A stretch of 64,000 bases of DNA from Methylomarinovum caldicuralii (GTDB lineage: Bacteria > Pseudomonadota > Gammaproteobacteria > Methylococcales > Methylothermaceae): assembly GCF_033126985.1 (NCBI RefSeq), contig NZ_AP024714.1, positions 124,001 to 188,000 on the forward strand, in the 5' to 3' direction. Position numbers and translations under genes: made by a program. The notes below the pieces were generated by a model. The model had not been told where the DNA came from, searched no databases, and worked only from the letters and a program-made list of their open reading frames with translations. This document shows, piece after piece, positions 21,507 to 32,092 of the stretch. Positions within the stretch are counted from its first letter, which is position 1. Each line of letters starts with the position of its first letter.

Positions 21507-21971
21507 ATGAAGCACAAGCACGCTATGGTCAGCCACATGAACCAGCAGCAGCTGGCCGAATACTGGGGAATCTCCGCCCGCACGCTCGAACGGTGGCGCT
21601 CGATTGGCTGGGGGCCAAGATACATCAAGATCGGCGGGCGGGTGGTCTATCGGGTTGAGGATATTCTCGAGTACGAGGCCGAACATCTTTACGAATCCAC
21701 CCGCTCAAGACAACGTGCAGCACCCCCTGGAGAAGCCGACGACGCAGAACCACCAGCAATCTCTCGCTCCGCTCCACCGGTAAGCCTGTCGGATCCAGAG
21801 TGGCACACGGCCGACGCCGAAGTCCGTGGCGACCTGCTCAGCCTCCGTATCCCGCCCGAGTTCCGGTATACCAACGAGGGGCTGAAATATTGTGTCGTCA
21901 ACGGTGAGCTTCGCCTTCGGCCCGGAAAGCTGCCGCTGGGCCTCGCAGTCCGGATGATGGTTGGGAAGTAG
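21507..21971 (+). CDS. AlpA/excisionase-type helix-turn-helix protein
   Basis: 154 residues. Start at 21507 is chosen because GGAGG lies seven bases upstream; an in-frame longer version has no such site. The N-terminal HTH_17-type domain reads LAEYWGISARTLERWRS followed by the wing GPRYIKIGGRVVYRVEDILEYE. The C-terminal half is unassigned. Such proteins are excisionases or local regulators of mobile elements; the target is unknown. Confidence 0.75.
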   Translation: MKHKHAMVSHMNQQQLAEYWGISARTLERWRSIGWGPRYIKIGGRVVYRVEDILEYEAEHLYESTRSRQRAAPPGEADDAEPPAISRSAPPVSLSDPEWHTADAEVRGDLLSLRIPPEFRYTNEGLKYCVVNGELRLRPGKLPLGLAVRMMVGK

Positions 21972-22018
21972 CCCCCTTGGTCAGCCACCAGGGCTACACT
22001 CCCAACTAATTGAAATTA

Positions 22019-22096
22019 CCGGGGCGTATCCTCTATCGCCTTGTGGATATCGAAGCCTACGAGGAGTCCTGCCTGCGCTCAGCCACATCCAGCTAA
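22019..22096 (+). pseudogene. Remnant of a second AlpA-type HTH protein
   Basis: The last 26 codons only: GRILYRLVDIEAYEESCLRS then a stop. This matches the wing and C-terminal helix of HTH_17 proteins (compare GGRVVYRVEDILEYE in the intact gene upstream). No in-frame N-terminal half is present. Confidence 0.6.
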
Positions 22097-22173
22097 GCTA
22101 CTGTTTCAATATGCCTTTCGTTGTCGTATGATTGCCAAAATTACCGGTCGAGATCCCGTCAACGGCAAGTCCT

Positions 22174-22365
22174 ATGTCCGAGAAAATCGGTGAGATATTC
22201 ACCTTAGACGAAGTGGCCAAGTATCTGAAGGTCGGCAAGCGCACCATCTACCGGCTGGTGGCGGAGAAGAAGATCCCTGCTTTTAAGGTAGGCGGCGCGT
22301 GGCGTTTTACCCGGGCGGATATCGATCACTGGATCAAGCAGCAGAGCAACGCATCCAGGCGCTGA
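22174..22365 (+). CDS. Excisionase-family DNA-binding protein (HTH_17)
   Basis: 63 residues from the ATG at 22174; an upstream in-frame ATG at 22132 is less likely because the family begins close to the IGEIFTLDEVAKYL segment. The whole protein is one winged helix: LKVGKRTIYRLVAEKKIPAFKVGG (recognition helix and wing) and WRFTRADIDHWI. Often found before type I restriction loci or in integrative elements. A terminator separates it from hsdM, so it is probably its own unit. Confidence 0.85.
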   Translation: MSEKIGEIFTLDEVAKYLKVGKRTIYRLVAEKKIPAFKVGGAWRFTRADIDHWIKQQSNASRR

Positions 22366-22383
22366 CGCCAGTCCCGATTTTGT

Positions 22384-22415
22384 GCCGGAAGGGAGTACAG
22401 GCCCTTCCGGCTTTT
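22384..22415 (+). terminator. Rho-independent terminator before hsdM
   Basis: Perfect 10-bp stem (GCCGGAAGGG with CCCTTCCGGC), 8-base loop and TTTT. It ends 26 bases before the hsdM start, so the hsdM promoter must overlap or lie within it, or hsdM is expressed by read-through. Confidence 0.85.
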
Positions 22416-22440
22416 GCGGTTCATGTCATGGGAGGAAGGA

Positions 22441-23991
22441 ATGAGCAAGGCCAACAATGGCGCCAACCTGGGCTTCGAGAGCAAGCTGTGGGAGATGGCC
22501 GACAAGCTGCGCGGCCACATGGATGCATCGGAATACAAGCACGTGGTGCTGGGGCTGATTTTCCTCAAGTACATTTCCGACGCCTTCCAACACAAGTACG
22601 ACGAGCTGGCCGCCACGGCGGAGACGGAATACACCGACCCGGAAGACCGCGACGAATACCTCGCCGACAACATCTTCTGGGTGCCGCCCGAAGCCCGCTG
22701 GGAGAAGATCCAGGCCCAGGCGCCCCAGCCCACCATCGGCAAGGTGATCGACGAGGCCATGACCGCCATCGAGCGGGAAAACCCCAGCCTCAAGGGCGTG
22801 CTGCCCAAGGACTACTCCCGGCCCACCCTGGACAAGACCCGCCTTGGCGAGCTGGTCAAGCTGGTGGGCGACATCGACCTGAAGGCCAGGGAATCCGGCG
22901 TCAGGGACCCGCTGGGCCGGGTCTACGAATACTTCCTCGGGCGCTTCGCTGCCGCCGAGGGCAAGGGGGGCGGTGAGTTCTACACCCCCCAGTGCGTGGT
23001 GCAACTGCTGGTGCAGATGATCGAGCCCTACAAGGGCCGCGTGTACGACCCCTGCTGCGGCTCCGGCGGCATGTTCGTGCAGAGCGAGAAGTTCGTCGAG
23101 GAACACGGCGGCCGGCTGGGCGACATTGCCGTCTATGGCCAGGAGTCCAACCCCACCACCTGGAAGCTGGCCAGGATGAACCTCGCCATCCGCGGCATCG
23201 ACGCCGACCTCGGCCCCCATCAGGCCGACAGCTTTCACAACGATCTGCACAAGGATCTGAAGGCCGACTACATCCTCGCCAATCCGCCCTTTAACATGTC
23301 CGACTGGGGCGGCGAACGCCTCAAGGAGGACGTGCGCTGGAAATACGGCGTACCGCCGGCGAACAACGCCAACTACGCCTGGATCCAGCACTTCATCCAC
23401 CACCTGGGGCCCAACGGCATCGCCGGCTTCGTCATGGCCAACGGCTCCATGTCCACCTCCACCACCGCGGAGCTGGCCATCCGCAAGGGGATTATCGAGG
23501 ACGACCTGGTGGACTGCATCATCGCCCTGCCGGGCCAGCTCTTCTACACCACCCAGATTCCGGTCTGTCTCTGGTTCCTTGCCCGCAACAAGAAGGCCGA
23601 CCCCAAACGAGGCTACCGCGACCGCAGCGGCGAGACGCTCTTTATCGACGCCCGCCGCATGGGGCAACTGGTGGATCGGGTGCACCGGGAACTGACCGCG
23701 GAAGACATCGACACCATCGCCGGTGTCTATCATGCCTGGCGAAGCGAAGGCGGCGAATACGAAGACAAGCCCGGCTGGTGGCAATCCGCGACGCTGGAGG
23801 ACATCAAGGGGCATGGCTATGTGCTCACCCCGGGCCGCTACGTAGGCGCCGAGGAACAGGAAGACGATGGCGTGCCCTTCGAGGAGAAAATGGCCGAACT
23901 GACCGCGCAGCTCTATGAGCAGTTCGCCAAGAGTGACGCGCTGGAAGCCACAATCAAGAAGAACCTGGAGGTGTTGGGGTATGGGGAATAA
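22441..23991 (+). CDS. hsdM: Type I restriction-modification methylase subunit HsdM
   Basis: 516 residues. With HsdS it forms the adenine-N6 methyltransferase of a type I system. Motifs: N-terminal HsdM helical domain ([20 protein letters not shown]), [12 protein letters not shown]-binding [10 protein letters not shown] (about residue 203) and catalytic NPPF (about 281). Start at 22441 has GGAGGAAGG directly upstream. Overlaps hsdS by 11 bases. No lesions seen. Confidence 0.95.
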   Translation: MSKANNGANLGFESKLWEMADKLRGHMDASEYKHVVLGLIFLKYISDAFQHKYDELAATAETEYTDPEDRDEYLADNIFWVPPEARWEKIQAQAPQPTIGKVIDEAMTAIERENPSLKGVLPKDYSRPTLDKTRLGELVKLVGDIDLKARESGVRDPLGRVYEYFLGRFAAAEGKGGGEFYTPQCVVQLLVQMIEPYKGRVYDPCCGSGGMFVQSEKFVEEHGGRLGDIAVYGQESNPTTWKLARMNLAIRGIDADLGPHQADSFHNDLHKDLKADYILANPPFNMSDWGGERLKEDVRWKYGVPPANNANYAWIQHFIHHLGPNGIAGFVMANGSMSTSTTAELAIRKGIIEDDLVDCIIALPGQLFYTTQIPVCLWFLARNKKADPKRGYRDRSGETLFIDARRMGQLVDRVHRELTAEDIDTIAGVYHAWRSEGGEYEDKPGWWQSATLEDIKGHGYVLTPGRYVGAEEQEDDGVPFEEKMAELTAQLYEQFAKSDALEATIKKNLEVLGYGE

Positions 23992-25321
23992 ATGGAATTA
24001 CCTCCCCTTTACCGAAGCAGTAGAGGTGAACCCTTCTGTTCCACTACAGAGGGGAAAAATATATCCCTTTGTGGACATGAAGGCTGTCGAATCATCGAGC
24101 CGTGGCGCATCTGAGTCGGAGTTCAGGGAATTTAAAAGTGGTGGCGCACGATTCATGCCCTTTGACACCTTGATGGCAAGAATCACTCCTTGCCTAGAAA
24201 ATGGGAAGATAGCTCGGTACATCCCTTCAGAAGGCGTTGACGGCCCAGCGTTCGGATCAACCGAATTCATCGTAATCCGGGGACGAGAAGGGATAACTGA
24301 TAACGATTACGCCTACTACTTGACGAAGTGGGAAGAATTTCGCCAGTTTGCTATTTCGCAGATGACTGGCAGCTCAGGTCGCCAGCGTGTCCCTGCTGAT
24401 TCCCTAGCTAAATTTCTTGCACCAGTCCCTGAAAGTCTATCCGAACAACGCGCCATTGCCCACATCCTGGGCACGCTGGACGACAAGATCGAGCTAAACC
24501 GGAAGATGAACGAAACGCTGGAGGCCATGGCTCAGGCGCTGTTCAAGAGCTGGTTCATCGACTTCGATCCGGTGGTGGTCAACGCCCTTCGCGCCGGCAA
24601 CCCCGTCCCCGAAAAATTCGCCCAACGCGCCGCCCACTACCGCGACAATCCCGAGCGCTTAAGCCTGCCCGCAGACACCCTGCGCCAGTTCCCCGATCGC
24701 TTCCAGGACTCCGAACTGGGGCCGATACCGGAGGGGTGGAATTTGTCTACTATCGGCGCTGAATTTGATTTAACAATGGGGCAGTCACCACCGGGAACAA
24801 CATACAACGAGAACGGCAATGGAATGCCTTTTTTCCAAGGGCGGCGAGATTTCGGATTTCGCTATCCTTCGCTCCGTGTGTATTGCACATCCCCGACTCG
24901 AATTGCAAATGAAGACGATACACTCGTGAGTGTGCGAGCGCCTGTTGGTGACATCAATATGGCCTATGAAACATGTTGTATTGGTCGTGGGGTGGCTGCC
25001 GTGCGTCATAAGTCAGGTAGTCGATCGTATACATATTATGCGATGCAATTCTTGAGAGAACGATTCAAAAGATTTGAAGCAGAGGGAACGGTTTTTGGCT
25101 CAATCAATAAGAAGCAATTCCAGAGTCTGTCCAGTATGAAAGTGACGCCGGATATTATCACCATTTTCGAAAATCTCGCCTACCCAATAGATGAGAACAT
25201 CCGAACAAATGAGGATGAAATGCAGACATTAGCAAAACTCCGCGACACCCTCCTCCCCAAACTCATCTCCGGCGAGCTGCGCGTGCCGGATGCAGAAAAA
25301 CTACTGGAGGATGCCCTGTGA
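23981..25321 (+). CDS. hsdS: Type I restriction specificity subunit HsdS
   Basis: 446 residues from the ATG inside the hsdM end. Two target-recognition domains (about 1-150 and 240-390), each followed by a conserved helical spacer: [31 protein letters not shown] after the first and [31 protein letters not shown] after the second. These set recognition of a bipartite sequence. The TRD regions are lower in GC than hsdM and hsdR, as usual for exchanged TRDs. Its stop overlaps the next GTG (GTGA). Confidence 0.95.
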   Translation: MGNKWNYLPFTEAVEVNPSVPLQRGKIYPFVDMKAVESSSRGASESEFREFKSGGARFMPFDTLMARITPCLENGKIARYIPSEGVDGPAFGSTEFIVIRGREGITDNDYAYYLTKWEEFRQFAISQMTGSSGRQRVPADSLAKFLAPVPESLSEQRAIAHILGTLDDKIELNRKMNETLEAMAQALFKSWFIDFDPVVVNALRAGNPVPEKFAQRAAHYRDNPERLSLPADTLRQFPDRFQDSELGPIPEGWNLSTIGAEFDLTMGQSPPGTTYNENGNGMPFFQGRRDFGFRYPSLRVYCTSPTRIANEDDTLVSVRAPVGDINMAYETCCIGRGVAAVRHKSGSRSYTYYAMQFLRERFKRFEAEGTVFGSINKKQFQSLSSMKVTPDIITIFENLAYPIDENIRTNEDEMQTLAKLRDTLLPKLISGELRVPDAEKLLEDAL

Positions 25322-26469
25322 GCCTGCGGGTGCCGGTCAACCCTGAACTGTTGCACTGGGCACTGCGCCGCTCCGGCCGCACGCCGGAGGGCTTGTCCGG
25401 CCGCTTCAAAAAGCTGGGCGACTGGCTCGAGGGCCGCTTGCAACCTACCCTGAATCAGCTCGAGGATTTCGCCCGCGCCACCCATACGGCCATTGGTTAT
25501 TTCTTTCTGCCCGAGCCGCCGGAAGAGGCGCTGCCGATTCCGGATTTCCGCACCTTGCCGGCGGCCCGCAACCGGCCACCCAGCGTCGATCTGCTGGAGA
25601 CGATCTATCTGTGCCAGCAACGCCAGAGCTGGTATCGGGACCACGCCCGCCTGCAAGGCGAGCCACCTGTGGCTTTCATTGGCTCGGCAACCCTGGAGGA
25701 TCCGCCCGCTAATGTGGCGGACCACATGCGCCAACAGCTCGACTTTGATATCGAGGCCCGCCGCCGGATGGCCACCTGGACCGAGGCGCTGCGGGAATTC
25801 ATCCGCCTGGCCGAGGCGGCCGGGGTGCTGGTGATGGTCAGCGGCATTGTCGGCAGCAATACGCGCCGGCCGCTGGACGTTTCGGAGTTTCGCGGCTTTG
25901 CCCTGGCCGATGAACGGGCGCCGCTGGTGTTTATCAACGGCAAGGACAGCAAGGCGGCGCAGATGTTTACCCTGGCCCATGAGCTGGCCCATCTGTGGCT
26001 GGGTGCCTCCGGTGTTTCCAACAGCGAAGCGCGCATTGCGCCCGACGAGCAGACCGAGCGCTGGTGCAACGCGGTCGCGGCGGAACTGCTGGCGCCTCTG
26101 GAAGCGGTACAGGCCGCGTTGGTCGAGCAGGAGCCCCTGCCCGATACGCTGCAACGGCTGGCACGGCACTTCAAGGTCAGCACCCTGGTCATCCTGCGGC
26201 GGCTGTTCGATGCGGGCCGTATCGACCGTGAAACCCTGGACGCCACCTGGCAAGCGGAGCTGGAACGACTGAAACGGCTCGTGCCCGCGGGCCCGGGCGG
26301 TGATTTCTACAACACCCTGGGCGCCCATGTCGGCAAGCGCCTGGCGCGGGCGGTGATCGTCAGCACCCTGGAGGGACAGACCCCCTTCACCGACGCCTTC
26401 CGCCTGCTTGGCGTGCGAAAGAGCAAGACCTTCTACGAGGAGGCGCGGCGGCTGGGAGTTGAGGGATGA
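25318..26469 (+). CDS. ImmA/IrrE family metallopeptidase with XRE-like N-terminus
   Basis: 383 residues. The N-terminal 70 residues resemble an XRE-type helix-turn-helix (PEGLSGRFKKLGDWLEG). The peptidase domain has the zinc motif HELAH (about residue 221) in FTLAHELAHLWLG. Members cleave regulators or act as antitoxin-like partners. Coupled by overlaps both to hsdS (GTGA) and to the PIN-domain gene downstream (four bases). This ImmA/IrrE plus DUF4411 pair between hsdS and hsdR recurs in type I loci; the role there is not established. Confidence 0.9.
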   Translation: MSLRVPVNPELLHWALRRSGRTPEGLSGRFKKLGDWLEGRLQPTLNQLEDFARATHTAIGYFFLPEPPEEALPIPDFRTLPAARNRPPSVDLLETIYLCQQRQSWYRDHARLQGEPPVAFIGSATLEDPPANVADHMRQQLDFDIEARRRMATWTEALREFIRLAEAAGVLVMVSGIVGSNTRRPLDVSEFRGFALADERAPLVFINGKDSKAAQMFTLAHELAHLWLGASGVSNSEARIAPDEQTERWCNAVAAELLAPLEAVQAALVEQEPLPDTLQRLARHFKVSTLVILRRLFDAGRIDRETLDATWQAELERLKRLVPAGPGGDFYNTLGAHVGKRLARAVIVSTLEGQTPFTDAFRLLGVRKSKTFYEEARRLGVEG

Positions 26470-26960
26470 GGTATTTGCTGGATGCCAATGTCTTCATGGC
26501 GGCCAACAATCTGCACTACGGCCTGGATTTCTGCCCGGCCTTCTGGGACTGGTTGATCGACCGCAACCAGGCCGGGCAGGTCTTCAGTATCGACAAGGTC
26601 AAGGACGAGATCGAGGCGGGCGACGATGAACTGGCCGAATGGGCCAAGGCACAGGATGAGCGATTCTTCCTCAAGCCGGATAGCGGCATTTTCACCGCCA
26701 TGGGTCAGGTGACCAACTGGGTGAACGACAACGGCTACACGCCGGACGCCAAGAACACCTTCTTTCAGGTGGCGGACTATTGGCTCATCGCCCACGCCCT
26801 GACCGGCGATTTCGTCGTGGTGACCCACGAGCGCCCCGCAGATACGCTGAACAAGGTCAAGATCCCCAATGTATGCGTGGGGGTTGGACTCAAGGTGATG
26901 ACGCCCTTCGAGATGCTGCGGCACGAACGGGCGCGGTTTGTTCTGGAGCGTAGCGCATGA
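26466..26960 (+). CDS. DUF4411 family PIN-like protein
   Basis: 164 residues. The N-terminus YLLDANVFM has the first acidic residue of PIN RNases; the middle acidic cluster (DEIEAGDDELAEW) and the C-terminal VVTHERPAD complete the DUF4411 pattern. Probable toxin RNase paired with the ImmA/IrrE protein encoded immediately upstream. Target unknown. Confidence 0.85.
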   Translation: MRYLLDANVFMAANNLHYGLDFCPAFWDWLIDRNQAGQVFSIDKVKDEIEAGDDELAEWAKAQDERFFLKPDSGIFTAMGQVTNWVNDNGYTPDAKNTFFQVADYWLIAHALTGDFVVVTHERPADTLNKVKIPNVCVGVGLKVMTPFEMLRHERARFVLERSA

Positions 26961-27262
26961 GTGGAGAATATGTGGTGCGAGCGGCGGGGATCGAAGGGCT
27001 GGATGTGGCGGCCATTCCACCAGAAGTTCTACTGTGATGGGAATGGCCGGCGGGATGGGTGGGGGTTGAAATGCTTCCCTTGAAAAACAAAAGGCCCTGA
27101 TGCTTCCATCGAGGCCAATTGTCGACCGGGAATCCCCAGTCCTTTGAACACAGGATGAGCTCTGGCGCCCGAGATTTCAAGCTCCGAAGGAATGGAATCT
27201 TCTGCTGTCCTAGATAAGAAATCCCCGGATGAAACAGACTATTTTTTCATAAACAATAACTT
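26961..27262. other. Intergenic region before hsdR
   Basis: 302 bp with no convincing gene. A 26-codon frame begins at 26957, overlapping the DUF4411 stop (MSGEYVVRAAGIEG...), and ends before 27040; it has no recognisable domain. The last 60 bp are AT-rich (TATTTTTTCATAAACAATAA) and could hold the hsdR promoter. Confidence 0.5.
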
Positions 27263-30200
27263 ATGAACACGAAGACCACCGAGGACAGTATTGAGCAGAT
27301 GGCCCTCTCCCAGTTCGAGGCGCTGGGCTTCAATGTCGCCCATGGCCCGGACATCGCCTTCGACGGCCCCAACCCCGAGCGTGACCCCGCGGCCAGCTAC
27401 GGCGATGTAGTGCTCGTGGAACGGCTCCGCAGCGCCCTGACGCGCATCAATGCTGGATTACCACAGGCGGCCATTGAGGAAGCCACCCGCAAGGTACTCA
27501 CGCCCGAGAGCCCCGCGCTCATCGAGAACAACCGCCGTTTCCACCAGATGCTCACCGACGGGGTGGATGTCTCCTGGATGGCTCCTGAGGGAGAGCGTCA
27601 CGGCAAGGTCTGGCTGGTGGATATGGAAAATCCCGCCAACAACGACTGGCTGGCGGTCAACCAGTTCACCGTGATCGAGAACAAACACGAGCGGCGGCCG
27701 GACATCGTGCTGTTCGTCAATGGCCTGCCGCTGGCGGTGATCGAGCTGAAGAACCCGGCTGACGAGAACGCCACCCTGCGCCATGCCTTCAACCAGTTGC
27801 AGACCTATAAGGAGCAGATCCCCTCGCTGTTCGTGTACAACGCGCTGCTCGTGATTTCCGACGGCATGCAGGCCCGCTTCGGGACCCTGACAGCGGGCTG
27901 GGACCGGTTCATGCCCTGGCGCACCATCGACGGCACCGATCTGTACCGAGAGCCCGGCAACGAGAAGCAGACCGATGGCGAGGTGCAGCCGGGGCTGACC
28001 ACGCTGCTCAGGGGCATGTTCGATCCCACCCGGTTCCAGGACTATTTCCTGAATTTCATCACCTTCGAGGACGACGGTGGCGACACCGGTCGTATCGCCA
28101 AGAAGGCAGCCGGTTACCACCAGTACCATGCGGTCAACAAGGCGGTGGGCTTTACCCTGGAGGCCTGCGGTATCGAGGCCCCTGCCGGCATCCATTACGG
28201 GCGGTTCCTGGAGGCGGAACAGGGTGACCCGTTCCGGGTCGAGGATGAACGCGGTCAATACCACCGCCAGTTCGGCGACCACCGCATCGGTGTGGTCTGG
28301 CACACCCAGGGCTCGGGCAAGAGCCTCTCCATGCTGTTCTACGCCAGCAAGGTGATCCGCCATCCCTACATGGAGAACCCGACCATCCTTGTCATTACGG
28401 ACCGCAATGACCTGGACGATCAGCTCTTTGGCACCTTCGCCGCCAACCGGCTGCTGCTACGCCAGACGCCAGTCCAGGCGGAAAGCCGGGCCAAACTACG
28501 TGAATTGCTGAAAGTAGCCTCGGGCGGGGTGATCTTCACCACCATTCAGAAGTTCCTGCCTGAGAAGAAGGGAGACACCTACCCGCTGCTTTCCGAGCGG
28601 CGCAACATCGTGGTGATTGCTGATGAGGCCCACCGCAGCCAGTATGACTTCATCGACGGCTTCGCCCGTCACATGCACGACGCCCTGCCCAATGCCTCCT
28701 TCATCGGTTTTACCGGCACCCCCATCGAAAAGGACGATCGCAGCACGCCTGCCGTTTTCGGCGACTACATCGACCGCTATGACATCCTGCGGGCCGTGGA
28801 GGATGGCGCCACTGTGCCCATCTACTACGAGAGCCGACTGGCCCGAATCGAACTGGATGAATCGGAAAAGCCACACCTGGATGCGGAATTCGAGGACATC
28901 ACCGAGGCCGAGGAGGAGGAAATCAGCAAACAGCGCCTGCGCAGCAAATGGGCCTCGCTGGAGGCGCTAGTCGGCGCGCCCAGGCGCATTGAGCTCATCG
29001 CAAAGGATCTGGTGGAACATTTCGAGCGCCGGCAGGAGGCAATGGTGGGTAAGGCGATGATCGTCTGCATGAGCCGCCGTATCTGTGTGGAGATGTACGA
29101 CGCCATCACCCGACTGCGCCCCGAATGGCACAGCAATGAAGATGACAAGGGCCGGATCAAGGTGGTGATGTCGGGATCGGCCACCGACCATCTCGACTGG
29201 CAGAAGCATATCCGTAACAAGGCGGGCCGGGAGGCCCTGGCCAAGCGCTTCAAGGATCCCGATGACGAACTGCAACTGGTGATCGTGCGCGACATGTGGC
29301 TCACCGGCTTCGACGCGCCCTGCATGCACACCATGTATCTGGACAAGCCCATGAGCGGGCACAATCTGATGCAGGCGATCGCCCGGGTCAACCGCGTTTT
29401 CCGGGACAAGCCGGGAGGCCTGGTGGTGGACTACCTGGGCCTAGCGGACTCGCTCAAGCGTGCGCTGGCCACCTACACGGCCAGTGGGGGCAAGGGGCAG
29501 GCCACACTCGACCAGAACGAGGCGGTGGCGGTGATGAAGGAAAAATACGAGGTCGTGTGCGGGCTGCTGCACGGCTTCGACTATCGAGCGTTGCTTTCCG
29601 CGCCGACAGCCGAACGTATGAGCGGGATTGCACAGGCGATGGAATTCATCCTGGCACAGGAAGACGGCAAGAAACGCTATCTCCAGGCTGTCACCGCCTT
29701 GTCAAAGGCCTTTGCCCTGGCGGTGCCCCACGACGAGGCACTGGCCATACGTGACGAAGTGGGCTTGTTCCAGGAGATCCGCGCCAACCTGGTGAAGGCC
29801 ACGGTGAGCAACGCCGAGCGTTCACCGGAGGAGATGGAGGCCGCCGTCCGGCAACTGATTTCCCGGGCCGTATCCAGCACCGAGGTGGTGGACATCTTCG
29901 CTGCCGCCGGCCTGGACAAACCGGACATCTCCATTCTCTCCGACGAATTTCTGGCCGAAGTACGGGAACTGCCCCAGCGCAACCTCGCGCTGGAACTGCT
30001 CAAGAAGCTGCTCAACGACGAAATCCGCACCCGCATGCGCAAGAATGTCGTCCAAGCGCGCGCCTTCTCGGAAATGCTGGAGGAGGCAGTCAACAAGTAT
30101 CACAACCGCGCCATTGCTGCCGCAGAGGTGATCGAGGAGCTGATCAATCTGGCGAAGGAAATGCGGGAAGCTTCGAGGCGGGGCGAGAATCTGGGGCTTT

Positions 30201-30484
30201 CCGAGGACGAGATCGCCTTCTATGACGCTCTCGAGGTCAATGACAGCGCGGTGAAGGTGCTGGGTGACGAAACCCTGAAAAAGATTGCCCAGGAACTGGT
30301 GCAATCGGTCCGACGCAGCGTCACCGTGGATTGGACCCAGCGGGAAAACGCCCGCGCCAAGATTCGCGTCATGGTCAAGCGGATTCTGCGGCGGTTCGGA
30401 TACCCACCGGATAAACAGGAGCGGGCAACCGAATTGGTTCTTGAGCAGGCAGAAGTATTATGCAGGGAATGGATTGTTCAATAG
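27263..30484 (+). CDS. hsdR: Type I restriction endonuclease subunit HsdR
   Basis: 1,073 residues, intact. The N-terminal nuclease domain has the PD-(D/E)xK core with VIELKNP (about residue 159) preceded by [10 protein letters not shown]. The SF2 motor has [10 protein letters not shown] (Walker A, about 350), [11 protein letters not shown] (DEAH box, about 453) and later FTGTPIE. A helical C-terminal region mediates assembly. Translocates DNA and cuts unmethylated sites. Its stop overlaps the convergent lysozyme gene of the prophage by seven bases, marking the edge of the prophage remnant. Confidence 0.95.
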   Translation: MNTKTTEDSIEQMALSQFEALGFNVAHGPDIAFDGPNPERDPAASYGDVVLVERLRSALTRINAGLPQAAIEEATRKVLTPESPALIENNRRFHQMLTDGVDVSWMAPEGERHGKVWLVDMENPANNDWLAVNQFTVIENKHERRPDIVLFVNGLPLAVIELKNPADENATLRHAFNQLQTYKEQIPSLFVYNALLVISDGMQARFGTLTAGWDRFMPWRTIDGTDLYREPGNEKQTDGEVQPGLTTLLRGMFDPTRFQDYFLNFITFEDDGGDTGRIAKKAAGYHQYHAVNKAVGFTLEACGIEAPAGIHYGRFLEAEQGDPFRVEDERGQYHRQFGDHRIGVVWHTQGSGKSLSMLFYASKVIRHPYMENPTILVITDRNDLDDQLFGTFAANRLLLRQTPVQAESRAKLRELLKVASGGVIFTTIQKFLPEKKGDTYPLLSERRNIVVIADEAHRSQYDFIDGFARHMHDALPNASFIGFTGTPIEKDDRSTPAVFGDYIDRYDILRAVEDGATVPIYYESRLARIELDESEKPHLDAEFEDITEAEEEEISKQRLRSKWASLEALVGAPRRIELIAKDLVEHFERRQEAMVGKAMIVCMSRRICVEMYDAITRLRPEWHSNEDDKGRIKVVMSGSATDHLDWQKHIRNKAGREALAKRFKDPDDELQLVIVRDMWLTGFDAPCMHTMYLDKPMSGHNLMQAIARVNRVFRDKPGGLVVDYLGLADSLKRALATYTASGGKGQATLDQNEAVAVMKEKYEVVCGLLHGFDYRALLSAPTAERMSGIAQAMEFILAQEDGKKRYLQAVTALSKAFALAVPHDEALAIRDEVGLFQEIRANLVKATVSNAERSPEEMEAAVRQLISRAVSSTEVVDIFAAAGLDKPDISILSDEFLAEVRELPQRNLALELLKKLLNDEIRTRMRKNVVQARAFSEMLEEAVNKYHNRAIAAAEVIEELINLAKEMREASRRGENLGLSEDEIAFYDALEVNDSAVKVLGDETLKKIAQELVQSVRRSVTVDWTQRENARAKIRVMVKRILRRFGYPPDKQERATELVLEQAEVLCREWIVQ

Positions 30485-30927
30485 GCCAATGAAGAGTAAT
30501 TTGCTGCCTCAGCAGTGCGGCGTTTAATGAGCCCTTGAAGACGACGTCCTCCCGCCCACACCCACCGCATGAACTCCCTTGGCACCTGGGCATGCTCCTC
30601 CCGGTTCACCTTCCGCCGTAAGGTGGACCGCTGAAGTGCCCCGGTGCCAAGGTTGAAGGTGAAAGATACCAGCGCGTCGAACTGGCCGTCAGTAAGTGGT
30701 ACGTCGATCAGCCGCAGCACGCCCCCCTCGGCCCATCGTACGTCCCTTTGCAGAAGTTCCTCCGCCTCTTGCTCATTGATGCCGTCCTCGAATCGTTTCC
30801 ACTCCCCCTCCTGCACCACATGGCCATAACCGATGGTCGGATAGCCCGCCGGGCAGATGTAGATCGTAGGACTGAACCTCTCGAACCGCTTGATGAGCTC
30901 CAGGTCTTCCTGGGTGATGTGCCGCAT
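30478..30927 (-). CDS. Phage lysozyme (GH24 endolysin)
   Basis: 149 residues, no signal peptide seen. The catalytic Glu lies in KRFERF (about residue 16), followed by [14 protein letters not shown], the GH24 signature in the subgroup that has Cys at the T4 Asp20 position. C-terminal [10 protein letters not shown] and RRTAEAANY are typical. Degrades peptidoglycan at lysis and would depend on the holin encoded just upstream. Confidence 0.9.
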   Translation of the reverse strand: MRHITQEDLELIKRFERFSPTIYICPAGYPTIGYGHVVQEGEWKRFEDGINEQEAEELLQRDVRWAEGGVLRLIDVPLTDGQFDALVSFTFNLGTGALQRSTLRRKVNREEHAQVPREFMRWVWAGGRRLQGLIKRRTAEAANYSSLAY

Positions 30928-30928
30928 C

Positions 30929-31393
30929 TCACTTGCCCCGCGCCTTGGCCAGGGCCCGCTGGCCGAACCAGAAGCTCATGACGGCCGCGAAAAGGGCCTG
31001 GGTCTCCGGGTCCCAGATCCGGGGCAAGGCGATGGTGAATGCGAGGCCTTCGTCGGCCATCAGGGCATGCAGGGCGCTGAGCTTCACCGCAGTGAACAAC
31101 AGGAAGAAGGCGTAGGTGATTACCGGGCGCACGGAGGCACGCAGTCCGTCCACCCATTTGACGCCCGATGGCCGGCTGTCGTGCTTGTAGAGGGCCTTGC
31201 TCTCGGCGATGTCCGCCTCGACGGCGATCTCCTCCAGGCGCTGGGTGTGGCCCAGCCGCATCTGTTCCATCTGGCGGTCGAGGATGGCCAGTTCGTGCTT
31301 GCGGTCCTGGTGGTCCTGCCAGAGCTTGAGCAGGTCGGGAAAGGCGCTGGATATGAATCCCAGCAGGCTGCCAAGTAGCGTCAGCATGGTCAC
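30929..31393 (-). CDS. Putative three-TM holin
   Basis: 154 residues. A hydrophobic N-terminus (MLTLLGSLLGFISSAFPDLL), a charged coiled stretch (about 28-65), then two hydrophobic segments (YAFFLLFTAVKLSALHALM and FAAVMSFWFGQRALA). This resembles the three-TM holins of prophages and gene-transfer agents. Adjacent to lysozyme. Confidence 0.65.
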   Translation of the reverse strand: MTMLTLLGSLLGFISSAFPDLLKLWQDHQDRKHELAILDRQMEQMRLGHTQRLEEIAVEADIAESKALYKHDSRPSGVKWVDGLRASVRPVITYAFFLLFTAVKLSALHALMADEGLAFTIALPRIWDPETQALFAAVMSFWFGQRALAKARGK

Positions 31394-31677
31394 TGTCCTC
31401 CAAAGAGCTTGAGTTTCACGGCGGCACCGGCCATCAGCGCCAGGATGAGGCCGGTGGTGGTGATGCGGATCAGGGTCTGCCAGGCGGTGTGCTTGGCGGT
31501 GTTGAAGGCCTCGAGCAGACCGCGCAGCTCGCGGATGTCGTGGGCTGCGTCTTCGCCGTCGAGGCCGACGTCGGCCAGGGCCCGCCTGGCGCCTCGCTCG
31601 GCGGCCTGCTCGAGCAGCTTCTCGAATTCCTCGCGCGGCATGACGACCATGCCGTCTCGCATGTTGGGCGGGGTCAT
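31390..31677 (-). CDS. Small phage membrane protein (DUF6127-like)
   Basis: 95 residues from the ATG at 31677 (a longer open frame continues upstream but overlaps the end of the DUF2793 gene). Acidic N-terminal helix (MPREEFEKLLEQAAERG) and one C-terminal membrane segment (LIRITTTGLILALMAGAAV). Overlaps the holin gene by four bases. Possible lysis accessory; function not shown. Confidence 0.65.
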   Translation of the reverse strand: MTPPNMRDGMVVMPREEFEKLLEQAAERGARRALADVGLDGEDAAHDIRELRGLLEAFNTAKHTAWQTLIRITTTGLILALMAGAAVKLKLFGGQ

Positions 31678-31741
31678 TCTTCGGTCCAGATACGACGAAC
31701 CCGCCACGGGGGCGGGTCCGGTGATGCGAATGGGAGATGGG

Positions 31742-32092
31742 TTAGACGCTGATGCCAGGGCTCCAGCCCGTGACCTTGTAGGCCGAGAGCAGGTCCTCAT
31801 CCTCGACGTAGCAGAGCCAGCCGACCCTCGGCGCGTGGAATTCCCAGGTCCCGCCGATCCGAACGGCGATCTCGCCGTCACGGCCCGTCCAGGCGCCGGT
31901 TGCCCCGGCCGCCACGATGTAGCGGTCGCCGTCGATCGGGCTGGCCGGCGGCGCGGTCAGGGAGCGGCTCTTGACCGACAGGCCGACCACGGCGCCGAGG
32001 CGCTTGAGGTTGGCATCCATTGCGGTGTGCCAGCCGGACTCGCCCAGCGCCCAGCCGTAGGTGAGCCCGAGATTGGGATCGGTGTTGGCCAT
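31742..32092 (-). CDS. DUF2793 phage protein
   Basis: 116 residues with the DUF2793 pattern: NLGLTYGWALGESGW near the start, then a compact domain with GDRYIVAAGATGAW and W-EFHAPRVGWLCYVEDE. Found downstream of tail-tip genes, probably a fibre or tail-tip accessory. Overlaps the tail-tip gene by one base. Confidence 0.75.
   Translation of the reverse strand: MANTDPNLGLTYGWALGESGWHTAMDANLKRLGAVVGLSVKSRSLTAPPASPIDGDRYIVAAGATGAWTGRDGEIAVRIGGTWEFHAPRVGWLCYVEDEDLLSAYKVTGWSPGISV

Noticed and set aside
22426-23814. 462-codon minus-strand frame opposite hsdM
   Set aside because: Shadow of a GC-rich gene; hsdM has all family motifs.
30478-30500. Possible attachment site at the hsdR/prophage junction
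   Set aside because: The genes simply overlap by seven bases; no repeat partner found at the other prophage end, which is destroyed by the intron block.
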